Below are positions 18,190 to 26,139 of a stretch of DNA of 64,000 nucleotides, one piece after another (position 1 is the first letter of the stretch; the number at the start of each line of letters is the position of its first letter). A model generated the notes under the pieces. It was not told the DNA's origin. It saw only the letters and a program-made list of their open reading frames with translations, and did not search any database. This DNA comes from Conyzicola nivalis_A (GTDB taxonomy: Bacteria; Actinomycetota; Actinomycetes; Actinomycetales; Microbacteriaceae). The position numbers and the translations under genes are program-made. The DNA lies in the NCBI RefSeq assembly GCF_040548875.1, contig NZ_JBEPSJ010000002.1:1-64000 (forward strand), read 5' to 3'.

Positions 18190-18197
18190 AAGCACCG

Positions 18198-18203
18198 AGT
18201 TTA
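18198..18203 (-). promoter_or_regulatory. Candidate -10 element of pheS (leaderless)
   Basis: TAAACT is eight bases upstream of the GTG at 18189. It decides between two in-frame GTG starts. Confidence 0.4.
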
Positions 18204-18213
18204 GCGGGAACCG

Positions 18214-19128
18214 CTACAGCACTCGTCCGGCGCCCACGCCGCCCGCTCCGCCATCGGGCTGAAGCAGCACCGGCTCGCCGACGGTCGTGCGCGGGCCCTT
18301 CGGAGTTCGGCCCCCGGCCGTGCGCCGCGCGACGATGCGTGCGATCCACGACAGGGTCATGTTGAGGGTGACGTAGACCACGAGCACGACGAAGAAGAGC
18401 GAGAACTGGTAGCTCGCGCCGTAGTAGTTCTTGAGGAACGTCATGACGTAGCGCAGCAGCTCGGGGTAGCTGATGATGTACGCCAACGACGTGTCTTTCA
18501 GCAGCACGACGAGCTGGGCGATGATGATCGGCAGCATCTGCCGGAACGCCTGGGGGAACTCGATCCTGAGGCGCGTCTGCACCGGGGTGAGGCCGATGGC
18601 GAGGCCCGATTCGCGCTGACCGCGCGGCAGGGAGTTGATGCCGGCCCGCAGCGCCTCGCCGATTATCGCGCCGTTGTAGACCGCGAGGCCGACGATTCCG
18701 GCGATGTAGTTGCCGGTGCCGAACACGAGGAGGGTGAACAGCATCAGGAGCAGAACCGGGATGCCACGGAAGAACTCGAGCAGCACCGAGGTGGGCACGC
18801 GGATCCACGCGGTGGCCGAGGTGCGCCCGAAGCAGAACAGCACGCCGAGGATCAGGGCGCTCGCGGCGGCCGGGATCGCCATGGCGAGCGTGCCCTGCAG
18901 GCCGCGCAGGATGCCGAGCCAGAGCTGCACGTCGCTGAAGATGTCCCAGCGGCTGGGGTCGAGCAGGCTCGGGGTGACGTTGCCGTTGACCGCGACGCGC
19001 GGGGCGGCGAGAGCCGAGTACAGCAGGGCGAGCAGGCCGAGGATGAGGACGACGCCGATGATCGAGAGGATCAGCGAGCGACGGCGGGCCTTGGGCCCGG
19101 GGACGTCGTACAGGACGGAGTTGCTCAT
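18214..19128 (-). CDS. Glutamate-type ABC transporter permease (GluD-like)
   Basis: This membrane subunit belongs to the polar amino acid transporter family. It has 304 residues, with a first TM helix near 18-42 and a core of about five TM helices from 80 on. The EAA-type loop reads GEALRAGINSLPRGQRESGLAIGL, where the permease contacts the ATPase. A large N-terminal periplasmic-side loop and the length fit the GluD member of a GluC/GluD pair. The ATG overlaps the gluC stop. Its C-terminal tail is rich in G and P and looks unstructured. Confidence 0.9.
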   Translation of the reverse strand: MSNSVLYDVPGPKARRRSLILSIIGVVLILGLLALLYSALAAPRVAVNGNVTPSLLDPSRWDIFSDVQLWLGILRGLQGTLAMAIPAAASALILGVLFCFGRTSATAWIRVPTSVLLEFFRGIPVLLLMLFTLLVFGTGNYIAGIVGLAVYNGAIIGEALRAGINSLPRGQRESGLAIGLTPVQTRLRIEFPQAFRQMLPIIIAQLVVLLKDTSLAYIISYPELLRYVMTFLKNYYGASYQFSLFFVVLVVYVTLNMTLSWIARIVARRTAGGRTPKGPRTTVGEPVLLQPDGGAGGVGAGRVL

Positions 19129-19772
19129 CGCAGGATCGCCACTCTCTTCTCGACCCGGGCGGCGACGAAGCCGAGCGGGATGGTGATGAGCAGGTAGAAG
19201 AACGCGACCGCGAGGAGGATCGCGATGACCTCGTCGCCGCGATCGTTGATGACGACGCTCGCGGAGGCGAACAGCTCGATGACGAAGAATCCGCCGGCGA
19301 CCGACGTGTTCTTGGTGAGGGCTATGAAGACGTTGATGATCGGCGGCACGACCATGCGCAGGGCCTGCGGCATGACGACGTGACGCAGGGTCTGGCCGAA
19401 CCCGAGGCCGAGACTGCGCGCGGCCTCCGCCTGTCCGATCGGCACGCCGTTGATGCCGGAACGGATCGCCTCGGCGAAGAACGGCGAGGTGTAGATGGTG
19501 AGCCCCAGCACGGCGAGGGCGAAGTAGTTGGGTGGGAAACCCAGCGACGGGAGCAGCACGCCGCAGAAGAAGAGCACGAGGGTGAGCGGGGTGTTGCGCA
19601 CCAGCTCGGTGTAGACGGTGGCAAAGCCACGGAGCGAACCGACGGGCGAGATGCGCATGGCGGCGACGACGGTTCCCAGGATGAGGGCGAGCAGGCCGGA
19701 GAGCGCGAGAAGGCCCAGGGTCTTGCCGAATCCCTCGAGGAATACCGGAAGGTTCTCGATAATGGCATCCAT
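19125..19772 (-). CDS. Glutamate-type ABC transporter permease (GluC-like)
   Basis: This second permease subunit has 215 residues and about five TM helices. The amino acid permease hallmark VRNTPLTLVLFF is near residue 59, and the EAA loop is AEAIRSGINGVPIGQAEAARS. The ATG at 19772 has an AAGGGAGG ribosome binding site. It follows gluB across 100 bases that contain a strong hairpin, a common way to make more binding protein than permease. Substrate assignment to glutamate/glutamine rests on overall likeness and gene order (A, B, C, D). Confidence 0.9.
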   Translation of the reverse strand: MDAIIENLPVFLEGFGKTLGLLALSGLLALILGTVVAAMRISPVGSLRGFATVYTELVRNTPLTLVLFFCGVLLPSLGFPPNYFALAVLGLTIYTSPFFAEAIRSGINGVPIGQAEAARSLGLGFGQTLRHVVMPQALRMVVPPIINVFIALTKNTSVAGGFFVIELFASASVVINDRGDEVIAILLAVAFFYLLITIPLGFVAARVEKRVAILR

Positions 19773-19829
19773 GTGCCCACCTCCCTTTCTTGCCGGTTCT
19801 AGTGGCGTAGTTGTTGCGAGCGATGGAAC

Positions 19830-19857
19830 GGCCCGCACGAGTTACCTCGTGCGGGCC
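19830..19857 (-). terminator. Intercistronic hairpin between gluB and gluC
   Basis: A perfect 11-base-pair stem (GGCCCGCACGA / TCGTGCGGGCC) has a six-base loop. No T-run follows on the minus strand, so it is more likely a partial terminator or mRNA stabiliser for gluAB than a full stop. Confidence 0.6.
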
Positions 19858-19872
19858 ATTCTCGGGTAGTGC

Positions 19873-20748
19873 TTAGCGCGTGTAGTTGTCCACTGCCGGC
19901 GGGTCGGGGGTCTCGAGGACCTTGCCCGCGGTTGCCTCCCAGGCGTCGGCCCATGAGCCGTCTTCGTACGCCTCGGTGAGGGTGTCGTTGATCCAGGCGC
20001 GGAAGACGTCGTCTTCGAGCGCGAGGCCGATGCCGTAGGGCTCCTCGGTGAACGGGTTGCCCACGACCTCGAACTCTCCCTCGTTCTGGTCGGCGAGACC
20101 CGCGAGGATCACGTTGTCGGTCGAGACCGCGACGACCGCGCCGGAGCGCAGCGGCTCGAGGCAGTCGGCGTATCCGGCGGCGGGGAGAACGGTGACGCCG
20201 GCGGCGATCAGGTTCTTCTCCGACGTCGAGCCGGTCACGCTGCAGACGGTCTGGCCCGCGAGGTCTTCGACGCTCTCGATGCCGTCGGGGTTGCCCTCGA
20301 GCACGAGGATGTCCTGGCCTGCGACGTAGTACGGCCCGGCGAACGAGACGACCTCTTTGCGAACGTCGTTGATCGTGTAGGTGGCGACGACGATGTCGAC
20401 GTCACCGCTCTGGATGAACGGCTCGCGGTTCTTGGACACCGTCTCGGTCCACTTGATGCCGTCGGCGGGGATGCCGAGCTTCGCGGCGATCAGCTTGCCG
20501 ATTTCGACGTCGAAACCGACCGGCGTTCCGTCGGGGCCGGCCAAGCCGAACAGCGGCTGGTCGAACTTGGTGCCGATGGTGATCGAGCCGGCCTCGTTGA
20601 GCTCCGCCATGGTGGTGCCCGCCTCGAACGAGACCTCCGCCTCAGGGGTCACCTCCGCTTCGGGTGCTGCCGAGTTGGTGCAGGCGCTGAGCGCGAGCAC
20701 GCCGGTGAGGGCGATGGCTGAGATCAGAAGACTTTTTTTGAGTCTCAT
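19873..20748 (-). CDS. Glutamate-type ABC transporter substrate-binding lipoprotein (GluB-like)
   Basis: This extracytoplasmic solute-binding protein of family 3 has 291 residues. The signal peptide ends in a lipobox LSAC with the lipidated cysteine at 23, followed by an acidic, low-complexity linker (SAAPEAEVTPEAEVSFEAG). The SBP domain shows GFDVEIGKLIAAKLG near 78 and the hinge block VCSVTGSTSEKNL. It lies between the ATPase and permease genes and is followed by a hairpin that may raise its expression. Acidic amino acids are the likely ligands, from likeness to GluB. Confidence 0.9.
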   Translation of the reverse strand: MRLKKSLLISAIALTGVLALSACTNSAAPEAEVTPEAEVSFEAGTTMAELNEAGSITIGTKFDQPLFGLAGPDGTPVGFDVEIGKLIAAKLGIPADGIKWTETVSKNREPFIQSGDVDIVVATYTINDVRKEVVSFAGPYYVAGQDILVLEGNPDGIESVEDLAGQTVCSVTGSTSEKNLIAAGVTVLPAAGYADCLEPLRSGAVVAVSTDNVILAGLADQNEGEFEVVGNPFTEEPYGIGLALEDDVFRAWINDTLTEAYEDGSWADAWEATAGKVLETPDPPAVDNYTR

Positions 20749-20792
20749 GGTTTCCTCCTGGTTGCTGTGATGCTGTGTTGCTCGCCCACCGG

Positions 20793-21530
20793 TTAGTGGG
20801 TAAGTACCTTCGAGAGAAAGTCTTTCGCTCTCGTGCTCTGGGGGTCGGTGAAGAACTTCTCGGGCGTGGCCTCTTCGACGATCGAGCCGTCGGCCATGAA
20901 CAGCACCCGCTGCGCGGCCTTGCGCGCGAAGCCCATCTCATGGGTGACGACGACCATGGTCATGCCGTCTTTCGCGAGGCCGACCATGACGTCGAGGACC
21001 TCGGTGATCATCTCGGGGTCGAGGGCGGAGGTCGGCTCGTCGAACAGCATGACCTTGGGGTCCATGGCGAGCGCACGCGCGATGGCCACGCGCTGCTGCT
21101 GGCCGCCGGAGAGCTGCGAGGGCATCTTGTTGGCCTGGTTGGCCACGCCGACCCGGTCGAGGATCTCCATGGCGCGCTTGTCGGCGTCGGCCTTGGAGCG
21201 CTTGCGCACGTTGGTCTGACCCAGCGTGACGTTCTGCAGGATCGTCTTGTGCGAGAAGAGGTTGAAGCTCTGGAACACCATGCCGACGTCGGCGCGGAGG
21301 CGGGCGAGCTCTGCCCCCTCGGCGGGGAGCGGCTTGCCGTCGATCGTGATGGTGCCGCTGTCGATGGTCTCGAGACGGTTGATCGCCCGGCACAGCGTGG
21401 ACTTGCCCGAGCCGCTGGGGCCGATGACGACTACCACTTCACCGCGGTGGATCGTGGTGGTGATGTCTTTCAGAACGTGCAGTTCGCCGTAGTGCTTATT
21501 GACGTGGTCTACGACGACTAGTGGTTCCAT
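20793..21530 (-). CDS. Glutamate-type ABC transporter ATP-binding protein (GluA-like)
   Basis: This cytoplasmic ATPase drives amino acid import. The 245-residue protein has Walker A GPSGSGKST (37-45), Q-loop near VFQSFNLF, the signature LSGGQQQR near residue 135, Walker B VMLFDEPTSALD and the H-loop VVTHEMGF. The closest type is the polar amino acid ATPase (GluA/HisP/GlnQ). The start ATG directly abuts a 10-base-pair hairpin whose 3' arm contains the likely ribosome binding sequence. It is the first gene of gluABCD. Confidence 0.93.
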   Translation of the reverse strand: MEPLVVVDHVNKHYGELHVLKDITTTIHRGEVVVVIGPSGSGKSTLCRAINRLETIDSGTITIDGKPLPAEGAELARLRADVGMVFQSFNLFSHKTILQNVTLGQTNVRKRSKADADKRAMEILDRVGVANQANKMPSQLSGGQQQRVAIARALAMDPKVMLFDEPTSALDPEMITEVLDVMVGLAKDGMTMVVVTHEMGFARKAAQRVLFMADGSIVEEATPEKFFTDPQSTRAKDFLSKVLTH

Positions 21531-21563
21531 GCCCCCACCCAACCACACGGGCCGGGTGGGGGC
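21531..21563 (-). promoter_or_regulatory. Hairpin covering the gluA ribosome binding site
   Basis: On the minus strand GCCCCCACCC pairs perfectly with GGGTGGGGGC, which ends at the base before the gluA ATG; the loop is 13 bases. The 3' arm includes the only purine-rich stretch that could act as ribosome binding site. It could limit gluA translation, or serve as the trmH terminator. Confidence 0.45.
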
Positions 21564-21620
21564 CAAACCTTGAAGCCATTCTTAACTCATTTGAAACACT
21601 TAGGCCTGACGCCGTGGAGA

Positions 21621-22424
21621 CTAGGCCAGTCGCTGCGCGAACGCGCTTTCATACAGGCAGACGGATGCCGCGGTCGCGAGGTTCATCGATTCGGCGTGTC
21701 CGTAGATCGGAACGGTGATCGCGCTGTCGGCGAGAGCGAAGTGCTCGTCGTTCAACCCGCGGGCCTCGTTGCCGAACAGCCACGCGGTGGGCTTGTCGAG
21801 ACGCCCGGTGGTGCGCGCCTCGAGCAGGTCTTCGCCCTTGATATCGGCGGCGAGGATCTGCAGGCCGTAGCCCTTGACCTTCTCGATGACGGTCTCCAGG
21901 TCGGCCGCGACGGCGACCGGGATGTGGAAGATCGAGCCGGTGGTCGCGCGGACCACCTTCGGGTTGTAGAGGTCGACGCTCCGGCCGGTCAGGATGATCG
22001 CGTCGGCCCCGGCGGCATCCGCGGCCCGGATGATGGTTCCCGCGTTGCCCGGGTCGCGCACCTCTTCGAGGATGGCGATGAGCTTGGGCTCGGCGGCGAG
22101 GATGTCCTTCAGCGACGTGGGGAACTGCTTGCAGACGGCGATGATGCCCTGCGGCGTGACCGTGTCGGCCATGGAGTCGAGCACGTCCTCCGTGACGAAT
22201 TCGACCTCGAGGCCGATCTCGTCGGCGATTCTCGCGATCTCGGGGTACTTGTCGAGTGCTGTCGGGGTCGCGAAGAGCTCTACGAGAAGCTCCGAACGGT
22301 AGGTAAGGGCTTCGGTGACGGCTTGGGGGCCTTCCAAAAGAAAGAGCCCGGTCTGGGACCGGGCGTCTCTCTTGGCTAGCTTTGCCACGCCGCGTACTCG
22401 AGGGGAGCGCGGGTTGTCGATCAT
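21621..22424 (-). CDS. SpoU/TrmH family rRNA (or tRNA) 2'-O-methyltransferase
   Basis: This is a knotted (SPOUT) methyltransferase of 267 residues that uses S-adenosylmethionine. An N-terminal substrate-binding domain (about 1-95) precedes the catalytic domain. Motif 1 is EEVRDPGNAGTIIRAADAAG, motif 2 LFGNEARGL and motif 3 VPIYGHAESMNLATAAS. Its position just downstream of rplT fits the common infC-rpmI-rplT-methyltransferase order, and the family members here are annotated as 23S rRNA methyltransferases. TAAGCT seven bases before the ATG suggests a promoter of its own, separated from rplT by strong hairpins. Confidence 0.92.
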   Translation of the reverse strand: MIDNPRSPRVRGVAKLAKRDARSQTGLFLLEGPQAVTEALTYRSELLVELFATPTALDKYPEIARIADEIGLEVEFVTEDVLDSMADTVTPQGIIAVCKQFPTSLKDILAAEPKLIAILEEVRDPGNAGTIIRAADAAGADAIILTGRSVDLYNPKVVRATTGSIFHIPVAVAADLETVIEKVKGYGLQILAADIKGEDLLEARTTGRLDKPTAWLFGNEARGLNDEHFALADSAITVPIYGHAESMNLATAASVCLYESAFAQRLA

Positions 22425-22431
22425 GGCATTC

Positions 22432-22437
22432 AGCTTA
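22432..22437 (-). promoter_or_regulatory. Candidate -10 element of the methyltransferase gene (leaderless)
   Basis: TAAGCT lies seven bases before the ATG. Confidence 0.4.
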
Positions 22438-22447
22438 GGCGGGACAC

Positions 22448-22497
22448 CCCCGTTTAACGGGGCAACGCGCTGGTGCTCACGAGGAGCACCAGCGCGT
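22448..22497 (-). terminator. Two hairpins after rplT
   Basis: The first hairpin after rplT is a 14-base-pair stem (22465-22497, ACGCGCTGGTGCTC against its complement, five-base loop). A second, CCCCGTT/AACGGGG (22448-22462), follows. There is no clear T-run. They probably end or attenuate the infC-rpmI-rplT transcript. Confidence 0.65.
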
Positions 22498-22518
22498 CGA
22501 CCGGATAAAGCGGTGTTG

Positions 22519-22905
22519 CTACGCCTTGACCTTCGGTGCCGAGGTGTCGGCGGGAAGCGCGGCCTTGGCCGTCGCGACGATGGCAGCGAACGTGGCGGGC
22601 TCGGTGACCGCGAGGTCGGCGAGGATACGACGGTCGACCTGCACGCCGGCGAGGTTGAGGCCCTGGATGAGGCGGTTGTACGTGAGGCCGTTGGCGCGCG
22701 ATGCGGCGTTGATGCGCTGGATCCACAGGCGACGGAAGTCACCCTTGCGGGCGCGGCGGTCGCGGTACGCGTAGACGAGGGAGTGGGTGACCTGCTCCTT
22801 GGCCTTGCGGTACAGGCGCGAACGCTGTCCGCGGTAGCCCTTCGCGCGCTCGAGGATGACGCGACGCTTCTTGTGGGCGTTTACCGCTCTTTTTACTCTT
22901 GCCAT
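22519..22905 (-). CDS. rplT: 50S ribosomal protein L20
   Basis: L20 binds 23S rRNA early in 50S assembly and, in other bacteria, represses its own operon by binding the mRNA leader. The 128-residue protein begins MARVKRAVNAHKKRR and includes the block YRDRRARKGDFRRLWIQRINAA (about 53-74), the family signature. The C-terminal AALPADTSAPKVKA is a short extension. It lies 33 bases after rpmI and ends before two hairpins. Confidence 0.98.
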   Translation of the reverse strand: MARVKRAVNAHKKRRVILERAKGYRGQRSRLYRKAKEQVTHSLVYAYRDRRARKGDFRRLWIQRINAASRANGLTYNRLIQGLNLAGVQVDRRILADLAVTEPATFAAIVATAKAALPADTSAPKVKA

Positions 22906-22938
22906 TGTTCTAGTCCTAAGTTCTTGGGTTCGCCGGCG

Positions 22939-23125
22939 TTACTTGCCGAGAAGCTTCTTGATCATCTTCGCGTCGGCGGGTGCGACGAGTCGGTCCTGGT
23001 TCAAGCTGCGCTTGACCTTGCTCGACTTGACTTCCAAGTTGTGTCGCATGCCGGCACCCTGCTTCTTGACCTTGCCGGTACCGGTGAGCTTGAAGCGCTT
23101 CTTGGCGCCCGAGTGCGTCTTCTGC

Positions 23126-23133
<8 letters not shown>
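22939..23133 (-). CDS. rpmI: 50S ribosomal protein L35
   Basis: This small basic ribosomal protein of 64 residues begins MPKQKTHSGAKKRFKLTGTG, the classic L35 start. An in-frame upstream start would add eight residues that the family lacks, so the inner ATG was chosen. The gene overlaps the last codons of infC by eight bases, which ties its translation to IF3 synthesis. Confidence 0.97.
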
Positions 23134-23830
<697 letters not shown>

Positions 23831-24105
23831 GCGGAGCTCCTCTTGTAAATCTGGTGGCCACTCTGGCCGACGGGTGCCGGGCAGGGACGGAAGAGAAGAA
23901 TCACGCGTTGCTTTTCACTGCTACGCCAACACCCTGTTTGTCTACCGGAGCGGCGCTCTGCAGCACATCAACGGCGGGGTGTAACTACCCGGTAACCTTG
24001 AGAAGCGGTTGACGGGTGGGAGAATCTCCACTTTCGTATCGGGGCAAGCCCCGAAGCCTGCACAAGAATAGCAGACACTGCGCGAAAAGACTAAGGAAGC
24101 ATTCG
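23831..24105 (-). promoter_or_regulatory. infC operon leader and divergent promoter region
   Basis: A possible -10 (TATTCT, 24065-24070 on the minus strand) would give an infC leader of over 200 bases. The leader contains a CGGGGCAAGCCCCG hairpin (24040-24053) and GGCCA-GAG-TGGCC shortly before the ribosome binding site. The length suits L20 or IF3 feedback control, which is inference. On the plus strand AAGGAAG precedes the DUF1844 ATG. Confidence 0.4.
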
Positions 24106-24522
24106 ATGAGCGAGCCCTACTCCCACGACCACGCCTCGAGCTCGACTCTGCACGGCGGTGACGGGCACGATCACTCCGCTTCGGCGCTGGATCCCGACGT
24201 CGAGATCCGCGACATCGGGGAGGTGCCGGCGATCGAGGTCATCAACACCGTGGCAATCCATCTGCTGAGCGCCACCGCCGTGAAGCTGGGCCTCGCCGAC
24301 GACCCCGACGCGCAGTCGCAGATCGACCTCGACGAGGCACGCAAGCTGATCAACGCCCTCGCCGGCCTGGTGACGGCGAGCGCGCCCGAGCTCGGCGACC
24401 ACCACGCACTCGCCCTGCGCGACGGGCTGCGCACCGTGCAGCTCGCCTTCCGCGAGGCCTCGTCGATCCCCGACGCCGTGGGCAAGGGCCCCGGCGAGAA
24501 GTGGACGGGCCCGGTCAACTAA
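24106..24522 (+). CDS. DUF1844 protein with histidine-rich N-terminus
   Basis: This 138-residue cytoplasmic protein has its DUF1844 domain at about 40-115 (VEIRDIGEVPAIEVINTVAIHLLSAT is split across its start; LDEARKLINALAGLV follows). DUF1844 proteins are usually found next to infC in actinobacteria and their function is unknown. Unusual here is the N-terminus, with histidines at 7, 9, 16, 21 and 23 (HDH, HGGDGHDH), which could bind a metal ion. The ATG has a good AAGGAAG site. It is divergent from infC. Confidence 0.88.
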   Translation: MSEPYSHDHASSSTLHGGDGHDHSASALDPDVEIRDIGEVPAIEVINTVAIHLLSATAVKLGLADDPDAQSQIDLDEARKLINALAGLVTASAPELGDHHALALRDGLRTVQLAFREASSIPDAVGKGPGEKWTGPVN

Positions 24523-24565
24523 CGCATCCGGGACGGGTCGCGCGGCGCCGGTCACCCGCACCCGG

Positions 24566-25189
24566 CTACTCGCTGATCTGGTCGAGCGACGTGCCGCGCT
24601 CCACGGCCAGCAGCGCCAGATCGAGCACGATCAGCGCGGCGACCCGGTCGTCCTTCTCGGCCTCGTAGTCGGGGCCCGGCAAGTAGTGCTCGTCGGTCGA
24701 GGCCGACGGGCCCACGGCACGCTGGCCCAGCGTGGTCGCGACGTCGTCGAGAGCCGCGTGCCTCGAGGCGTCGATAATGGCGCCGAGCGCCTCCCGGTCT
24801 TCAGTCACCGCCATGAGCGCGCGGGCGAGCTCGCTGCGGATCAGCGCGCGGCGTTCGTACTCGATGCGGTCTGCGTCGTCGAACGGGAGCGCGGCGAGGT
24901 CGATGCGTCGGCGCAGCTGCGTGGCGGCGCTCTCCTCGTGGTCGGCGACCTCGACGATGCGGTCGGTCGCGAAGGCCGCGTAGTCGGCGTGGTCGTAGTC
25001 GAGCCCGTCGCGGAGCGCGGCCACGATCATGCGGTTCTTCACGGCGAGGCGCACGCCCGAGAGCGCGACGAGCAACCCCTCGTCGACGACGCGCTGCACC
25101 GGCACGGCGGGCTCGGCCGCGGGCGCCGTGTAGTGGCCGAGGTCGAGTTGCCCGCGGGGGCGGCGTCGGAAGAATGTCATCGCCTCCAT
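24566..25189 (-). CDS. Hypothetical soluble protein
   Basis: No family is recognised for this 207-residue protein (204 if the second ATG is used). It has no TM segment or signal. The N-terminus is basic (FFRRRPRGQLDLG), and the remainder is predicted helical and charged, with many Asp/Glu/Arg residues and a conserved-looking block DRIVEVADHEESAATQLRRR. The first ATG lacks a good ribosome binding site, and GGAGG lies too close to the second. It converges with DUF1844 and sits 17 bases downstream of the NmrA-like gene, with which it may be co-transcribed. Confidence 0.7.
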   Translation of the reverse strand: MEAMTFFRRRPRGQLDLGHYTAPAAEPAVPVQRVVDEGLLVALSGVRLAVKNRMIVAALRDGLDYDHADYAAFATDRIVEVADHEESAATQLRRRIDLAALPFDDADRIEYERRALIRSELARALMAVTEDREALGAIIDASRHAALDDVATTLGQRAVGPSASTDEHYLPGPDYEAEKDDRVAALIVLDLALLAVERGTSLDQISE

Positions 25190-25205
25190 TCTGGACCCCG
25201 ATCGG

Positions 25206-26027
25206 TCACCCCGCCCAGGCTCCGTCTCGCGCGGCCTCCGCGGCGAATGTCCCGAGCGACCGCGGCTCGTGGCCGGCGAGGTCGGCGACCACCGAGTTGG
25301 GCTCGGAGTCGGGCGACAGCCTCAGGGCCTCGAAGGCATCCGCGTCGGCGCGGGCCTGCTCCTCGGGCACGCCGAGCCCGGTCATCGCCTCGACGTAGTC
25401 GTGCGCCTCGCCCCGGTAGACGACGGGGCGGCCGGATGCCTCGGCGATGATCCGCGTCGCCGCTGCGAAGCCCATCGCCCGGGGGCCTGTCGCCGAGAGG
25501 GTCTGCCCGGATGCCTGGTGCGTGGTGAGGCATGCCGCGACGACCTCGGCCAGGTCGTCGCAGTGGGTGAAGGCGAACCGGTGGTCGCCGACGGGGATCG
25601 CGACGGAGCCGCCGAGCACCGCGGGCCGGAGGAAGCCCTCCGAGAAATTCTGGTCGAACCAGTCGGAGCGCACGATCGTGTAGTCGGCGCCGCTCTGTGC
25701 GACGACGCGCTCGGCCGCGAGCAGTCGCTCGTCGCGCATCTCCTCGATGCCGAGGCTCGAGAGCAGCACGATGCGGCGCACGCCCGCGGCGACGGCGACG
25801 GCGACGAACTCCTCGTCGACGGCGACCCCGTCGGGCGCCATCAGGAACATGCCCGTCGCGCCGTCGACGACCGGCGGCCAGGTCGCCGGCTCGGCCCAGT
25901 CGAACGGCGGGGACCCGCTGCGGGAGGCCGCGGTCACGTCATGACCTCCCGCCCGAAGCGTCGATGCGACGCGCCGCCCGACAGTGCCGGTGGCGCCGAG
26001 AACCAGGAACCGGGTTGCAGCGGCCAT
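25206..26027 (-). CDS. NmrA/SDR-type NAD(P)-binding protein
   Basis: The 273-residue protein is an atypical short-chain dehydrogenase fold. The nucleotide-binding loop is GATGTVGRRV (11-20). It lacks the usual YxxxK active-site pair, as NmrA-like proteins do. The block YTIVRSDWFDQNF is typical of the quinone reductase-like members (QOR2/azoR-type NmrA). The ATG at 26027 matches the family start. Substrate is unknown; it may be a redox sensor or a quinone reductase. It carries three CGGATGCC/GGCATCCG octamers. Confidence 0.82.
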   Translation of the reverse strand: MAAATRFLVLGATGTVGRRVASTLRAGGHDVTAASRSGSPPFDWAEPATWPPVVDGATGMFLMAPDGVAVDEEFVAVAVAAGVRRIVLLSSLGIEEMRDERLLAAERVVAQSGADYTIVRSDWFDQNFSEGFLRPAVLGGSVAIPVGDHRFAFTHCDDLAEVVAACLTTHQASGQTLSATGPRAMGFAAATRIIAEASGRPVVYRGEAHDYVEAMTGLGVPEEQARADADAFEALRLSPDSEPNSVVADLAGHEPRSLGTFAAEAARDGAWAG

Positions 26028-26139
26028 ACTCGAGGCAACCACGCGCCACCGACACTCGGCGTGCACCGACACTCGGCGCGTGAGGCGACGCCCGGCCGGG
26101 TGCCGCGGTCATGTCGGCGCACGGTGCGACACTGGCAGC

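Noticed and set aside
18187..18195. pheS start at the GTG 18195
   Set aside because: It lies only two bases after the likely -10 element, and the two extra residues are not part of the usual PheS start (MSEP).
24001..24040. TTGACG at 24009 as the -35 of the DUF1844 promoter
   Set aside because: No acceptable -10 lies 16-18 bases downstream; the nearest candidate needs a 19-base spacer.
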